DNA of 64,000 nucleotides from positions 24,953,722-25,017,721 of the forward strand of contig NW_020954562.1 of the NCBI RefSeq assembly GCF_900497805.2. The letters are read 5' to 3'. The notes beneath the pieces were generated by a model, which made no database searches, was not told the DNA's origin, and saw only the letters and a list, made by a program, of their open reading frames with translations. Positions 46,341 through 56,850 of this stretch are shown here, piece by piece (position 1 is the first letter of the stretch; every line of letters begins with the position of its first letter). This DNA comes from Vombatus ursinus. Lineage: Eukaryota; Chordata; Mammalia; Diprotodontia; Vombatidae. A program made the translations under genes and the position numbers.

Positions 46341-46404
46341 TCTGCCCCTCATTTTTAAAATCACATTCCCTTACACCTGCTTCTGGTTTATGTACTCACT
46401 TGGA

Positions 46405-46600
46405 ATTGCAGAGAGGGCAATGGACTTAGAGTCTGGAAGACCTGAGTTAAAATCTCAGATCTCAAACATTTAATAGTCAAATGATCCCAAGTAAATCATG
46501 TAATCTCTCTGTGTCTGAATTCCATCATTTTTTAAATTAGAAAGTATGACATACTTTCTAAGCTCCTGAACTCTAAATCTACAATCCTATTATGCTATTG
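46405..46600 (+). mobile_element. MIR-related SINE
   Basis: 'gagggcaatggacttagagt', 'ctggaagacctgagttaaaa', and the terminal ctctaaatctacaatcctat. Confidence 0.65.
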
Positions 46601-46949
46601 GTCTTACATAATTTGATGTCTCTATATCACAAATACACATATGACCCCAGATGGTACACTGTTAGCAAACATTGTCACCATCAATTTGTTTTTTCTCCAC
46701 TTGATTTTTACAAGTTGTTGTTTTTTTCTTTCCTAAATGAAGCAGAAAAAATTGAACCTGATTTGTATCTTGTCAACATGCTTGAGTTCAAACCAGCAAA
46801 TGAACATCAACTTCAAATCCGTAACTTACAATCTGCCAAAAAGTAATGGAAATATTCACCTGCAACCTAGTCCTGTAACAATCCTCTAGAACCAAAACCA
46901 AAATGCTCTCTTACCAAAACAAAACAAAAAACAATTTCTAAAACATCTG
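46601..46949. other. unassigned; a short open frame of unknown nature
   Basis: An 84-codon plus frame (46592-46846) starts inside the SINE end and its last 40 codons read plausibly (EPDLYLVNMLEFKPANEHQL). I do not recognise it. There is a T-rich stretch plus AG-like context before codon 50, but no clear donor site. It is probably chance. Confidence 0.25.
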
Positions 46950-47360
46950 CAGATAGATAGATAGATAGATAGACAGATGATAGATTATGAATAGATAAAT
47001 AGATAAATAGATGTTAGATAGATAGTAGATAGTAGATAAATAGATGATAAATTATAAATAGACAGATAGTACATAAATGATAGATTATAGAAAGATGAGA
47101 GATCAACGCTTCTAATGTCTCATTTCTTTATTTTCTTTGCTTCTTTACATACAAATATAAGTAAATATGTCACTTTATCATATAAGTGGTTTATCTTACT
47201 TACTCAATGCCTTTTCAAAGGAAATTATAAATTTCTTACCCTCTAAAATACTGTCAGTATAAAAATCAAAAGAACAGAAATCACATAACTAAAAGAAAAA
47301 AATGCTTGCTGGTCAAAGATGTTTTGTTTGTTTTGGGATAGATAGATGGTAGATAGGATA

Positions 47361-47392
<32 letters not shown>

Positions 47393-47430
47393 GTATACAA
47401 ACAGAGACAGAGACAGAGACAGAAACAGAG
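46950..47430. repeat. GATA-rich and TA/CAGAGA microsatellites
   Basis: Interrupted (GATA)n at 46951-47100, (TA)n at 47361-47388 and (ACAGAG)n at 47400-47435, with unassigned sequence between. Confidence 0.85.
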
Positions 47431-47434
47431 ACAA

Positions 47435-47740
47435 AGAGAGAGCTGAGACTGAAGTCAGGAAGACCTGAGCTCAAATTGAGATTTAGACCCTTACTAGCTA
47501 TGTAACCCTGGGAAAGCCACTTACCCTCTCTTTGCTTCCTATACCCCCATAAAATGGAGATAATAATAGAACCTATCTGGCAGAGTTGTTGTAAGGACCA
47601 AATGAGATGATGTTGATGATGATGTTGATGATGATGATATTATCCCTTTATGTGAGTAAAAGTGGTTAGCACAGTGCATAGTAAACTTTAAAAATTAGCT
47701 ATCATTATTATCAGTAGATAGATAGATAGATAAATATAAT
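47435..47740 (+). mobile_element. MIR-type SINE with a GATGAT expansion
   Basis: 'gaagtcaggaagacctgagc', tagctatgtaaccctgggaa, 'ataaaatggagataataata', 'agttgttgtaaggaccaaat', an expanded (GAT)n at 47606-47640, then 'gtggttagcacagtgcatag' and a (GATA)n tail. Confidence 0.8.
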
Positions 47741-49465
47741 GCTTAAACAGAAATGGAAGCAACTACTTATAAGCATTTAATATATATATGAGAATATAAA
47801 TTTATAAGAATGTAAATTTGCATACATTTTCTACAAAAACATAACATTTGGCTTTATATAATTTTAAGCGTTTGCTGCATTTTAAAGTGGGATGTTTATG
47901 ACAGTAATTATATCCTAGGCCCAATATTATTTCAAATCAAGACTCATTGCTCAATTTTTTATGAATGTGAATAACAAATTATAGCTTTAGGGGTTTACAG
48001 TATTTTTAAGGATAGACATAAGAAGTAGCCACACTTTAGTCCTTCAGACAAAGCTATTCTGAATCTGAAAGCATCTTGTTTTCATTCATATGGAAAAGTT
48101 GGCTGGCATACCGGACAATGGTCTAAGACTCATATAAAGGGAAACAATGCAGAAAGAACTCTCCCTGTTACAGTTAGTGTCAGGAAGAGTTTATTCATCA
48201 GATGAGCTAAAAAAGTAAATAAATGAAAATTGTCTCATAATTAGCTGCTCATACAAGGTAGCTAGTTGTAGGGAATAAATATCCATAAAACACATTCAAT
48301 CCCTTGAAAATTATAGAATCAAAAGACATGGTTTTTTGGGGGGAGTTGTTTTGTGAAAAAAAATAAATAAAAAGATTTGTAACACTTGGAGAATTAATGT
48401 GTCTGGAGAGAAATTTCAAGGAAGAGAACTCATTTGGCTTGTTGTTCTAAAGAGATATTTAGGAGCATCACAGGAAAGGAAAACTCAATGCTAGATATGA
48501 GAAAATTAAAGTAAAATGGCATTAGTTAGGGAGTTATAATTCTCCATTAATAGCATGTCAAGTTAGCAGTTATAAATTTTAGACTCTTTACAAACACAGC
48601 TACCTTGAGGGAATTTTTTATTTTGTTTTGTTTATGTTTTATGAAATCAAATAATTAACAATTGCTCCTCTGTTAGGGAGCATTTAGAGACTTTAACAAT
48701 GTGACTCTACTGTAACAAGGTTGTGGCACAAAGTCAAAACACCTCTGACTCACTGTTCCCAAATGGAAAGAGTTGGAAGCCTGCTTCAAGGATAGTCATG
48801 ATGGTATAAAATGGAAGTGCCTTGAAGAGTCATTGGCACAGGTACATGCATTATATAACTGTTTCTGGTCCGCTAAACACTTTTATTTGGCTATATAGAC
48901 AGAAATAATGGTGCTTTCCCAAAGGCCTCTGCCAATGTTTTTTTATTTTGTTTTGTTTTCTCTTTCACTTGGTGAAACTCTTAGGCTCTTTGTCTGATAG
49001 ATGTGTTGTAAGAGTAGAGGACTTGGGCCCTCATCAACATGTGGTCCCATGGAAACAGGTCTCAGCCTTTTTGTGTCACCATTTATCTTTTTCTGTTCTC
49101 AGGAAAGGGATTGATGAGTTTGAACCTCATGAATTTTGAAAGGTTAGGACAGTAAGCCTCTGGAGTCCTAGTGTTCGGGTTTTGAACCTAGCCTAGCATT
49201 AATACCTCAAAGAACAAGGGGAGTGACTTTGGGGAGTGATACTTGAGCCTTAGCTCAGCAGAGACTCATTTTTCAAAAATGGTGGCATATTTGGACATGA
49301 ACTTGATAGAACAAATATTATGTAGAAACTGTGATGACTGAGCCCATTCTCCCCACAAACTGATGGAATAAGACAGTTTGTCCTTCAAAATATGTCTTGT
49401 AACAATGATTGTATTTTTGTTATAGCTATGTCTTTGAATTAAGTATCACATCTTTTTTGAAACTT
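47741..49465. other. no gene; unassigned, possibly with conserved parts
   Basis: There is no repeat signature over about 1.7 kb, the longest such stretch in the second half of the window. 48000-48250 and 48660-48930 are the least simple parts. No coding or RNA motif was recognised. Confidence 0.35.
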
Positions 49466-49469
49466 AATG

Positions 49470-50430
49470 TATTAAATGATTAAAAAATTTATCACCCCCC
49501 AAATGAACAGATTTAAAAGAAAAAGAATATTAAACCCTCATGATAAATGTGTATAAGTCCAGCAAAACACATTCACACATTGGCCAACATATAAAATTTT
49601 ATTTCTCATTCTTCATTTTAAATTCATTTTCTATCTGGCAGGAGATGATGGTTTGTTTCACCATTACTCCCCTGGGACATGGTTATCATTGTACTGAATA
49701 TATTTTTAAAGTGTTTCAAAGTCATTTATTTTCTTTCTAATGGCATTTTCCTCATTCAAATTGTTGCCTTAGTCCCACTCATTTCATTCTGCATCAGTTA
49801 CAGAATTCTTTCCAGCTTATGCCAGAACTGAAGATTCCATCATTTCTTGTGGCAGAATAGTATTCCATTAAATTCATACACCATAATTTGATTAGCTATT
49901 ATCCAATAGGTGAAAATTCCCTTTTTTCCAGTTTAGGGTTACTACAAAAAGAGCTGTAATAAATATTTTTTTGTCCATGTGAGTATTTTTCATCTTTATG
50001 TAATTTGTTGGAGTATAAGCCTAGTATAGTAGTATCTCTGGGTCAAAGGGTCTCTATAGTTTAAGAACTTTGGGGACATAATCCAAATTGTTTTCCACAA
50101 TGGCTAGCCCAAATGATGCTTTTATCAACAGTGCATTAATGTGTATATTTTCCCATAACTCTTCCAACATTTGTCATTTCCTTCATTTGTCACCATTACC
50201 AATTTTACATGTATGAGGTAGAATCTCAGAATTGTTTTAACTTATATTTCTCTAATTATTATTGATTGGGAACATTGTTTTTGTGTGACTGTTGACAGCA
50301 TGAATTTCTTCCTTTGAAAAAACTTGTCTGTCCATATCATTTGAGTTATCTATTGGCAAATGCTCTTAGTCTTAGAATTTGAATCATTTCCTTATATTTC
50401 TTGGAGTGACTATCCTCTGAAAGAGCTGTC
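49470..50430 (-). mobile_element. L1 3' UTR, old copy
   Basis: 'tcccactcatttcattctgc', 'gcagaatagtattccattaa', 'acaaaaagagctgtaataaa', 'atctctgggtcaaagggtct', 'atgtatgaggtagaatctca' and 'ttattattgattgggaacat' in reverse-complement L1 order. It extends further 5' than the other 3' UTR copies. Confidence 0.75.
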
Positions 50431-50449
50431 ATTTAAGTAGTTAAATAGA

Positions 50450-51240
50450 ATTGGGGTACCAGTCATTGAAAGCTGAAAGTAGTCCAAACAAAATGGTGAA
50501 AGATCTTGAAATTAGGCTATACGAGAACCAATTTAAAAAATTGGAGGTGTTTAACTTAGAGAAAAGAAGACCTAGAGGAAGGAAATGATATTTGTTTCCA
50601 AGTTTTAGAAGGTCTGTCATGTGGACGGTCAATTAGCCTTTTTCTGCTTTACCCCAGAATGTTGTTTTTGTCCTTTTTGGAAAAGGAGTGATATCTTCAC
50701 TAACATGTGAATCAAATATAAATGAGGTGGAGTTTCACAAAGTCATTAGCCTCATTCTCTTCCATAGTCATTGAAATCTAATGGCAGGACAAAAGTCAGG
50801 ATAACTGGCCACGGTCTGGGACTCAGTGAATGACCTTGGCATCTTTGATGTCTGACCAAGTTCTAAGCACTCCACAGTACCTGCATCATTTGTTTTCATG
50901 GCTGTTGGAACAAATTGTTCCCATTCACCCAATCCACCAGGGAAGTCTTCACATATTTGGGATAGACATCTCCCTAACTCATCAATAGGTTTGAGAAGCT
51001 AAAGCTTCTTGGAGTCTCAGATAGGAGTTGGGTGAATCAAGTGGACCTCAAAGGTGGATGAGCCATTATGCCAGAGGGTAGTAGGTAAAATGATACATAG
51101 AAACTTCAAAGAGGCAAATTTGGGCTCAACATAAGGAAAATCTTCACAAACAGAGATATACAAAAAAGGAAAGTGATGCTTTGGAGGGTAGAGGGTTCCC
51201 CTTCACTAGAATTCTCCAATCAAGTATGATATAGTTTTTT
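50450..51240 (+). mobile_element. L3/CR1 3' part, split by another repeat
   Basis: Left (50480-50660): 'ggaggtgtttaacttagaga', aaagaagacctagaggaagg, ggtctgtcatgtggac, 'ttttctgctttaccccagaa'. Right (51066-51240): 'gccagagggtagtaggtaaa', 'gaggcaaatttgggctcaac', ggagggtagagggttcccc. The two halves are contiguous in L3/CR1. Confidence 0.75.
50661..51065 (+). mobile_element. RTE-associated marsupial repeat, near full length
   Basis: A decayed head (ttgtttttgtcctttttgga), then 'ggtggagtttcacaaagtca', 'ggcaggacaaaagtcaggat', 'atgaccttggcatctttgat', 'gaacaaattgttcccattca' and 'cttcacatatttgggataga'. It sits inside L3/CR1, so it is the younger of the two. About 400 bp long. Confidence 0.65.
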
Positions 51241-51244
51241 TTAA

Positions 51245-51425
51245 AAAAATGGATTCTGGAGTCAGAGGACCAGGATTAAAATCTTACCTCTGTAACTTCT
51301 TACCCATGAGAACTTGGAAAATTTACTTAACCTCTCTGAAACTCAGTTTCTTCCCCTGTAAAATAATGGAGCTAGACTAGATAGCCTCTGAGGTACCTTT
51401 CCACTTTGAGATTTTGTGTTTGTAT
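51245..51425 (+). mobile_element. MIR-related SINE
   Basis: 'attctggagtcagaggacca', 'cctctctgaaactcagtttc', 'gactagatagcctctgaggt'. The first part of the head is missing. Confidence 0.7.
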
Positions 51426-51479
51426 AACCTTTCGTGATAGGTGATCAAATACTGTCTGCTAATGGACCTCCATCAAAGT

Positions 51480-52170
51480 GGAATGCACTACCTTCAGACA
51501 AAGCCCATTCTACTTTTGGATTCCAATTAATATCTAGTTTTTCCTGTAACATGAGTCTAACTATGCCTTTATGAAATACTATTCATCATTCTTCTTCTGG
51601 GAAGGAAGGAAACAAGCATTTATCAAGCTCCTACTATATTCTAGACATTGTGTTAATTGCTTTACAAATATTTTCTTGTTTGATCCTCATAGAAAGCTTG
51701 GGAAGTAGGTGCTATTATTATCCCCATTTTACAGGTAAGGAATATTAAGCAGACAAGGTTAAGTGATTTGCTCATAATCACAAAGCCATTAAGTATCCTA
51801 AGGCCAGGTTTGAGGGTTAAATACCCTCACTTTCTTCAATTTGTCTTCATGTGACCTAATTTCAAGGCCTTTCACCATCCTGTTGGAAATAAATGGCATC
51901 TTAAGTTATCACTCTTAGATTCTGTGAGTCTTATTACTATGCAGTGATTAGGTTTTCAATTCAATAAAATAATTTAGTTAGTCAGCAGTCTAATCACTCT
52001 TTGAAAAAGCGGTCCATCAAACACTTCAAAAACAGCCATCACAACCTGATTCTTCTTTTCTCTAGTTTAAACGTATTCAGTTTCTTTCATGGAATCTCCT
52101 ATGTCAGAGTTCTTAGCATATTTGTTGTACTTAGCTCTCTTTTCCAGCCTCAGCTCATTCTGTACTTTAG
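51480..52170 (-). mobile_element. L3/CR1 fragment split by a MIR
   Basis: 'cccattctacttttggattc' and 'ctagtttttcctgtaacatg' (51500-51560) and, after the MIR, 'tttcaaggcctttcaccatc' and 'ttcttttctctagtttaaac' (51840-52080) follow the minus-strand CR1 order. Confidence 0.6.
51600..51835 (-). mobile_element. MIR
   Basis: 'caagcatttatcaagctcct', tttgatcctcatagaaagc, 'attatccccattttacaggt', aagtgatttgctcataatca. Confidence 0.75.
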
Positions 52171-52289
52171 CAGCTGCTAAAAAGTCCCAGAATAGAGAAA
52201 TGAAAAGTATATATAGCTAGACTATAGAGGGCCTAAGAGAGAATAAACTAGGAGAAGACTGGAAATGTAAAAATGGTCCTGGTTGTAAT

Positions 52290-52505
52290 GGCCTCTAAAA
52301 GAGGATTTTATATTAGAGTCCTGGAAGCAATAGGAAGCCAGAGTAGGGGAGTGACATGGTTAGACTTGTGCTTTAGGAAAATCATTAGAGTTAAGAGAGA
52401 AAAGGCAGGAAGACTAAACAGAAGGTTGTTGTAATAGTCCGGTTTTGAGGGGATGAACACACCAGGCATAGAAGGAGGTAGTTTGGGAACATGCACACTA
52501 GAGAG
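52290..52505 (-). mobile_element. L2 fragment
   Basis: 'tcctggaagcaataggaagc', 'gtgacatggttagacttgtg', ctttaggaaaatcatta, 'gttgttgtaatagtccggtt', all minus-strand L2. Confidence 0.7.
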
Positions 52506-52511
52506 AGAAGG

Positions 52512-52712
52512 GCCTTAACCTGGGATTCATGGACAGATGTCAAAAGAACCATGAATATTGATAGGAAAAAATAGACATCATTATTTGTACTTCTGACTGA
52601 AATTTGGCATTTCTTCTAATTATTTAAAAATACTATTCTAAGGAGGTGTTTATAAGCTTTACTATACTGTGAAAGTGATTCATAACACACACACAAAAGG
52701 TAACAAGAGAGT
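52512..52712. mobile_element. possible hAT-type element fragment
   Basis: The left end 'gccttaacctgggattcatg' and right end 'aaaaggtaacaagag' resemble the two termini of an old mammalian hAT family (ttcttaacctggggtccatg ... aaaggttaagaaccc). The interior 'ctgactgaaatttggcattt' also fits. It is diverged and shortened, and a target duplication was not established. Confidence 0.45.
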
Positions 52713-52929
52713 AAAAAGTGTTCAGGGATAAAAGTGGGTGTTGGAGTCAAGTGTCATGATTGATTATTGGTTGGACAGTGGGATGCAGCCCATTGATTAG
52801 TTTATCATGTTCTCCTTAAGGTCAAGCTACAATACCCCAGGGTTCTTCAACCTAAGATCTGGATACCACTGTTGTAATAGAGACCGTTCATACTACTTAA
52901 CCCAAAATTATTGAACTTTTTTTTTCTCC

Positions 52930-53430
52930 AGTGGTGAGGCAACTAGTTATTACAGTGCACAGAATTCTGTATTTTGAGGCCAGAAGACCTAAGTTCAAAT
53001 TCTGCTTCAGATACTTACTAGTTGTATGATCTTAAGCATATCACTCTCTTTGCCTCAATTTACTCATCCTCAAATAATAAGAGCACTTCCCTCCCAAGGT
53101 TGTTGTAAGAATCAAATGAGATACTATATGTAAAGCACTTTGGAAACCTATAAAAGTGCTTTTTAATGCTAGCTATTGTTATAGGACAGCTAGTTAGTGA
53201 AGTGAATAGAGTACTGGGCCTGGAATCAGGAAGATGAGTTTAAATTTGACCTCAGACATTTACTAGTTGTGTGACTTGAGCAAGTCACTTAATTTCTATT
53301 TTCCTCAATTTCCTCAATTATAAAATGGGAATTATAACAACTCCTACCTCATAGGGTACATAATGTATATGTACACATAGTAGTCTGGCATATAATAGAC
53401 ACTATATAATTGTTTATTTCCTTCCCTTCC
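52930..53430 (+). mobile_element. two consecutive MIR/CORE-SINEs
   Basis: 52930-53185: 'ggcaactagttattacagtg', 'gttgttgtaagaatcaaatg', 'taaagcactttggaaaccta'. 53186-53430: 'acagctagttagtgaagtga', 'gttgtgtgacttgagcaagt', 'ctacctcatagggtacataa'. They have the same orientation and abut almost exactly. Confidence 0.8.
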
Positions 53431-53529
53431 CCTTCTCTTCCTTTTCCAACTTCATAACAAATGTTAGGATTATCCTTCATTCCTTCAATTTATTTTTCTT
53501 CTTTGTTATCTATCTAAATTACTTTTATT

Positions 53530-54095
53530 CTTTTCAACAGCAATTTTGAAACTTCTTATTCTCAAGACCCCTTTTACACTCTTAAAACTTATTGTGGATC
53601 ACAAAGAGCTTTTGTTTATATAGATTATATCCATTGATATTTATCATGTTAGAAATTAAAATTGATAATTTCTTAGAATATTAATTCATTAAAAATAATG
53701 ATAATGAACTTTTACATGTTAACACAAATAACATTTTTTATTAAAAAAAACCTATCTTTTCCAAAAAATTAGTGAAAAGAGTGGCATTGTTTTTACATAT
53801 TTTGCCTGTCCTAATAGAAGATGGCTACATTCTCAATTGCATATTCAATCTGTTTCGTTTTGTTTCTTTGGATAGGCAATGGGGTTAAGTGACTTGCCCA
53901 GGGTCACACAGCTAGTGAGTGTTATGTGTCTGAGGCCAGATTTGAACTCAGGTCCTCCTGACTCCAAGGCCAGTGCTCTATCCACTGTGCCACCTAGCTG
54001 CCCCCCCCCCAATCTGTTGTAATATGTGGATTTGGTTGAAGTAAATTTAAAAAATCTAGCCTCACAGAGATATATAGTTGGAAAAGGGAGGAAGG
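53530..54095. mobile_element. ancient mammal-wide repeat (probably hAT-type), split by a SINE
   Basis: 'caagaccccttttacactct', 'cacaaagagcttttgtttat', 'ccattgatatttatcatgtt', 'gagtggcattgtttttacat' and, after the SINE, 'aatctgttgtaatatgtgga' and 'tagttggaaaagggaggaag' correspond to one old repeat that I know also from placental genomes. I cannot name the family with certainty. Its presence in both groups implies an age before their split. Confidence 0.55.
53855..54010 (-). mobile_element. CORE-SINE without RTE tail
   Basis: Plus strand: ggcaatggggttaagtga, 'cccagggtcacacagctagt', 'tgaggccagatttgaactca', 'gctctatccactgtgccacc', ending in a C10 run. Nine-base duplications caatctgtt (53846-53854 and 54011-54019) bracket it. 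Confidence 0.85.
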
Positions 54096-54640
54096 AAACA
54101 AGCATTTATTAAGCACCTATAGGTGCCAGGCACTGTGAAAAGTGCTTTTCAAGTATTATCTCTTTTGATCTTTACCCTGAGAGGTAAGTACTATTATTAT
54201 TCTCATTTTTTCACTTGATCCTCACAACAATCCTGGTAGGTAGGTACTATTGTTATCCTCATTTTACAGATAGGGAAGTGAATAGAGTACTGGGCCTGGA
54301 ATCAGAAAGACTCATCTCTATGAGTTCAAATCTGGGCTCATACACTTACTAGCTGTGTGACCCTGGGCAAGTCACTTAACCCCATTTACGTCAGTTCCTC
54401 ATCTAGAAAATGAGCTAGAGAAAGAAATGGCAAACTCTAGTATCTTTGCTAAGAAAACCTCAGATGGGGTCACAGAGAGTCAGACACAACTGAAATGACT
54501 CAACAATGACAAAACAGATAGGGAATTTTCCAGCAGACAGAAGTTAAGTGACTTTCCTAGGGTCATAGATATTAAGTGTCTGATCCAGATTTGAGCTCAC
54601 AATCTCCTGACTCCAGGTCTAGCTTCACCTAGATGACTCT
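54090..54640 (-). mobile_element. MIR split by a Mar-1-type SINE
   Basis: Left: 'aagcatttattaagcaccta', 'tgatcctcacaacaatcctg', 'cctcattttacagataggga'. Right: 'agaagttaagtgactttcct', 'gatccagatttgagctcaca'. The halves are contiguous in MIR. 54140-54225 also contains a partial internal repeat of the 'ggtaagtactattattatt' block. Confidence 0.8.
54278..54513 (+). mobile_element. Mar-1-type CORE-SINE with RTE tail, 5'-truncated
   Basis: It starts within the head (gtgaatagagtactgggcct) and has the CORE 'gctgtgtgaccctgggcaag' and tail 'cagatggggtcacagagagt'. Perfect 12-bp duplications acagatagggaa (54266-54277 and 54514-54525) fix the ends. Confidence 0.9.
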
Positions 54641-54989
54641 ATCAGGATTTTAATAGGCAAATAACATCTTAGCATTATTAAAATAGTTGACCTCAAGAAC
54701 TCTGTGAAAAAATCCAGGAGAGCCAGGGATCCAAGGACTCTTTGATATCAGTTGCTTTTGAGCAACATTATATTGTCCCTGCTAACCTGGAGAGTAGAAT
54801 AGCATTTATCATGTGGTTTTGCTTCTTCTTGGAGAGAGGCCTCCCTTATGTTACTTGACCCTTACAGAAGCACATTGTTTCTATATTTATTTATTATTGA
54901 TTAATTGATTATTTTTTGGTTTTTAATTAATTTGATTAATTATGTCATTGGCTAATTAAGTCATTCAGGTTAACTGAACCCTATCTGAG

Positions 54990-55240
54990 GCAATAGGGTA
55001 TAATAGACAAAACAGTGGACCTGATGTGAGGAGAGTCCTGGATTTGAATTCTGCTGCTTCCACTTATTAGCCATGTGACCCTGAGCAAGTCATTTAACAC
55101 TCTAAGTCAGTTTTCTCATCTATAAAATAGAGAGAATAATAAGGGGGAAACAAGCACCAGGGTTGTTGTGAAAACCAAATGAGGTAATATCTATGCAGAC
55201 TTTGTAAACCTTGAAGTATATGTAAATGCTATATTAATAA
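54990..55240 (+). mobile_element. MIR/CORE-SINE
   Basis: 'tggatttgaattctgctgct', 'gccatgtgaccctgagcaag', 'ctcatctataaaatagagag', 'ggttgttgtgaaaaccaaat'. Confidence 0.8.
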
Positions 55241-55375
55241 GTTTTTCTCTTATTCTTTATTTCCTTCTTTTCTTGCTTCCTTCCTTCCTTCTTCCCTTCC
55301 TCATTTCTCTGTACTTCCCTTTGTTTCTTCTTCCATTTCTTCCCTACTTTTTCTTCTTTCCTACCTTCCTTCCTT

Positions 55376-56590
55376 TTTATTTTTTTTTAATTTTTGTATT
55401 AATTTATTTTTAGTTTTTAACATTCACTTCCGTAAGCTTTTTTTTTCTTCAGTATTTTTTAGGTCTCCTTTAGCAAGCTGTTGACTTGTTTTTCATGATT
55501 TTCTTGCATCACTCTCATTTCTCTTCCCAGTTTTTCTTCTACTTCTCTTACTTGTTTCTCAAAATCCTTTTTGAGCTCTTCCATGGCCTGGGACTGATTC
55601 ATAGGTTTTTTAGAGGCTTTAGATGTAGGAGTTTTGACTTTGCTGTTTCCTTCTGGTTGTATGTTTTGATCTTCTTTGTCACCAAAGAAAGATTCTATGG
55701 TCTTACTTTTTTTTTTTACACAGTTTGCTTATGATCCCAGCTAATTACTTGAGTTTTAAACTCTTTGTTAAGGTAGGGGTTTGCTTCCAGTGTGGAGAAT
55801 GTACTGTCCCAAGCTTTGGGGGTTTTGTGCAGCTGTTTTCAGAGATACTTCTAGGGACCTATAAATTTTCAATTCTTCCAAGGTGATATGATCAAGGGTG
55901 AGGTGTTAACTCCTTCCCTTGTGGTCTCTGAGTGATCAGAAGCACTCTTTTCTGCCTTGGAACTGTGAGGAGGATTCCCTCTCCACCAAGGCACAAGCTC
56001 CACCATGCCAGCACTCCTCCTTGCCCCAGGATTGCCACCCAGAACTGTGACCCAGATCCAAGCACAGGAAAAGCAAGAGAAACCTGCCTCAGCACCAGCA
56101 AAGAGATCCCTGCAATCCCCCTCTGATTAGCCACTCAATTCCCCTCTGTCTATGGGCCAGAAGCTCTAGAAGCAGCCACTGCTCAGGGGTTGTGCTGGCA
56201 CTGGGGCTGGGACTGAGCTTCTCTCTCTGCACAGTCACAGGCTTTTCCTACTGACCTTTCAAGTTGTCTTTGGCATTTGTAGGTTAAGAAGTCTGGAAAC
56301 CACCAAATCTGCCCATTATTCAGTCCCCTGAGGCCTGTTCCAGTTCGCTGAGGCCTGGTCTTTGGCTACATGCCCGTACTAAACTGCATTTCTCTCCCAG
56401 TCCGGCATGATAGACCTTTCTAATCAACCATCCAAGTTGTCTTAGGCTGGAAATTTGTTTCACCCTGTCTTTTTGTGGGTTCTGCTTCTCTAGAATTTGT
56501 TTAAAGACATTTTTACAGGTATTTGGTGGTTTGGGGGAGAGCTCAAGTAAGTCACTGCTTTTACTCGGCCATCTTGACTCCGCACCCCCT
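55376..56590 (-). mobile_element. internally deleted HAL1
   Basis: 5' UTR and ORF1 start (56590 down to about 55440) are closely similar to 38200-39310; the stretch 55976-56129 repeats 38700-38853 almost base for base. At about 55440 it jumps to the last ~60 bp of the HAL1 3' UTR (atttttagtttttaacatt) and an A-run. Most of ORF1 and the 3' UTR are missing. The head on minus is GCGGAGTCAAGATGGCC. Confidence 0.85.
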
Positions 56591-56629
56591 TAATTTTCTT
56601 AAAACAGTGAAAATGCTCTTCTCATAAAG

Positions 56630-56850
56630 ATTCAATTTCATTAACATTTATTAAGCACCTACTATGTTCCAGGCACTATACTAAGTGCTGAGGATACGAA
56701 TAAGGAAAAAAAAGACAGGCTTGCCCTGAGAATGATCACCTTAGATGAGTACCAATCTCCAAATCAATCAATCATCACATCTGTGCAGAGCACTATGCCA
56801 GGTAATGGAAATTCAAAGACAAAATTGTAAATCACTATTTTCAAGGAGCT
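56630..56850 (-). mobile_element. L2 fragment
   Basis: 'taacatttattaagcaccta', 'ctatgttccaggcactatac' and 'agtgctgaggatacgaataa', then a second similar segment at 56770-56850 (gagcactatgccaggtaatg). Confidence 0.6.

Noticed and set aside
46592-46846. 84-codon open frame whose second half reads plausibly as protein
   Set aside because: It begins in a SINE end, has no recognisable domain, and no clear splice donor follows; chance in AT-rich DNA is enough.
46951-47100. Regularly spaced short repeats that might suggest a CRISPR array
   Set aside because: It is an interrupted GATA microsatellite in a vertebrate genome; there are no unique spacers of constant length.
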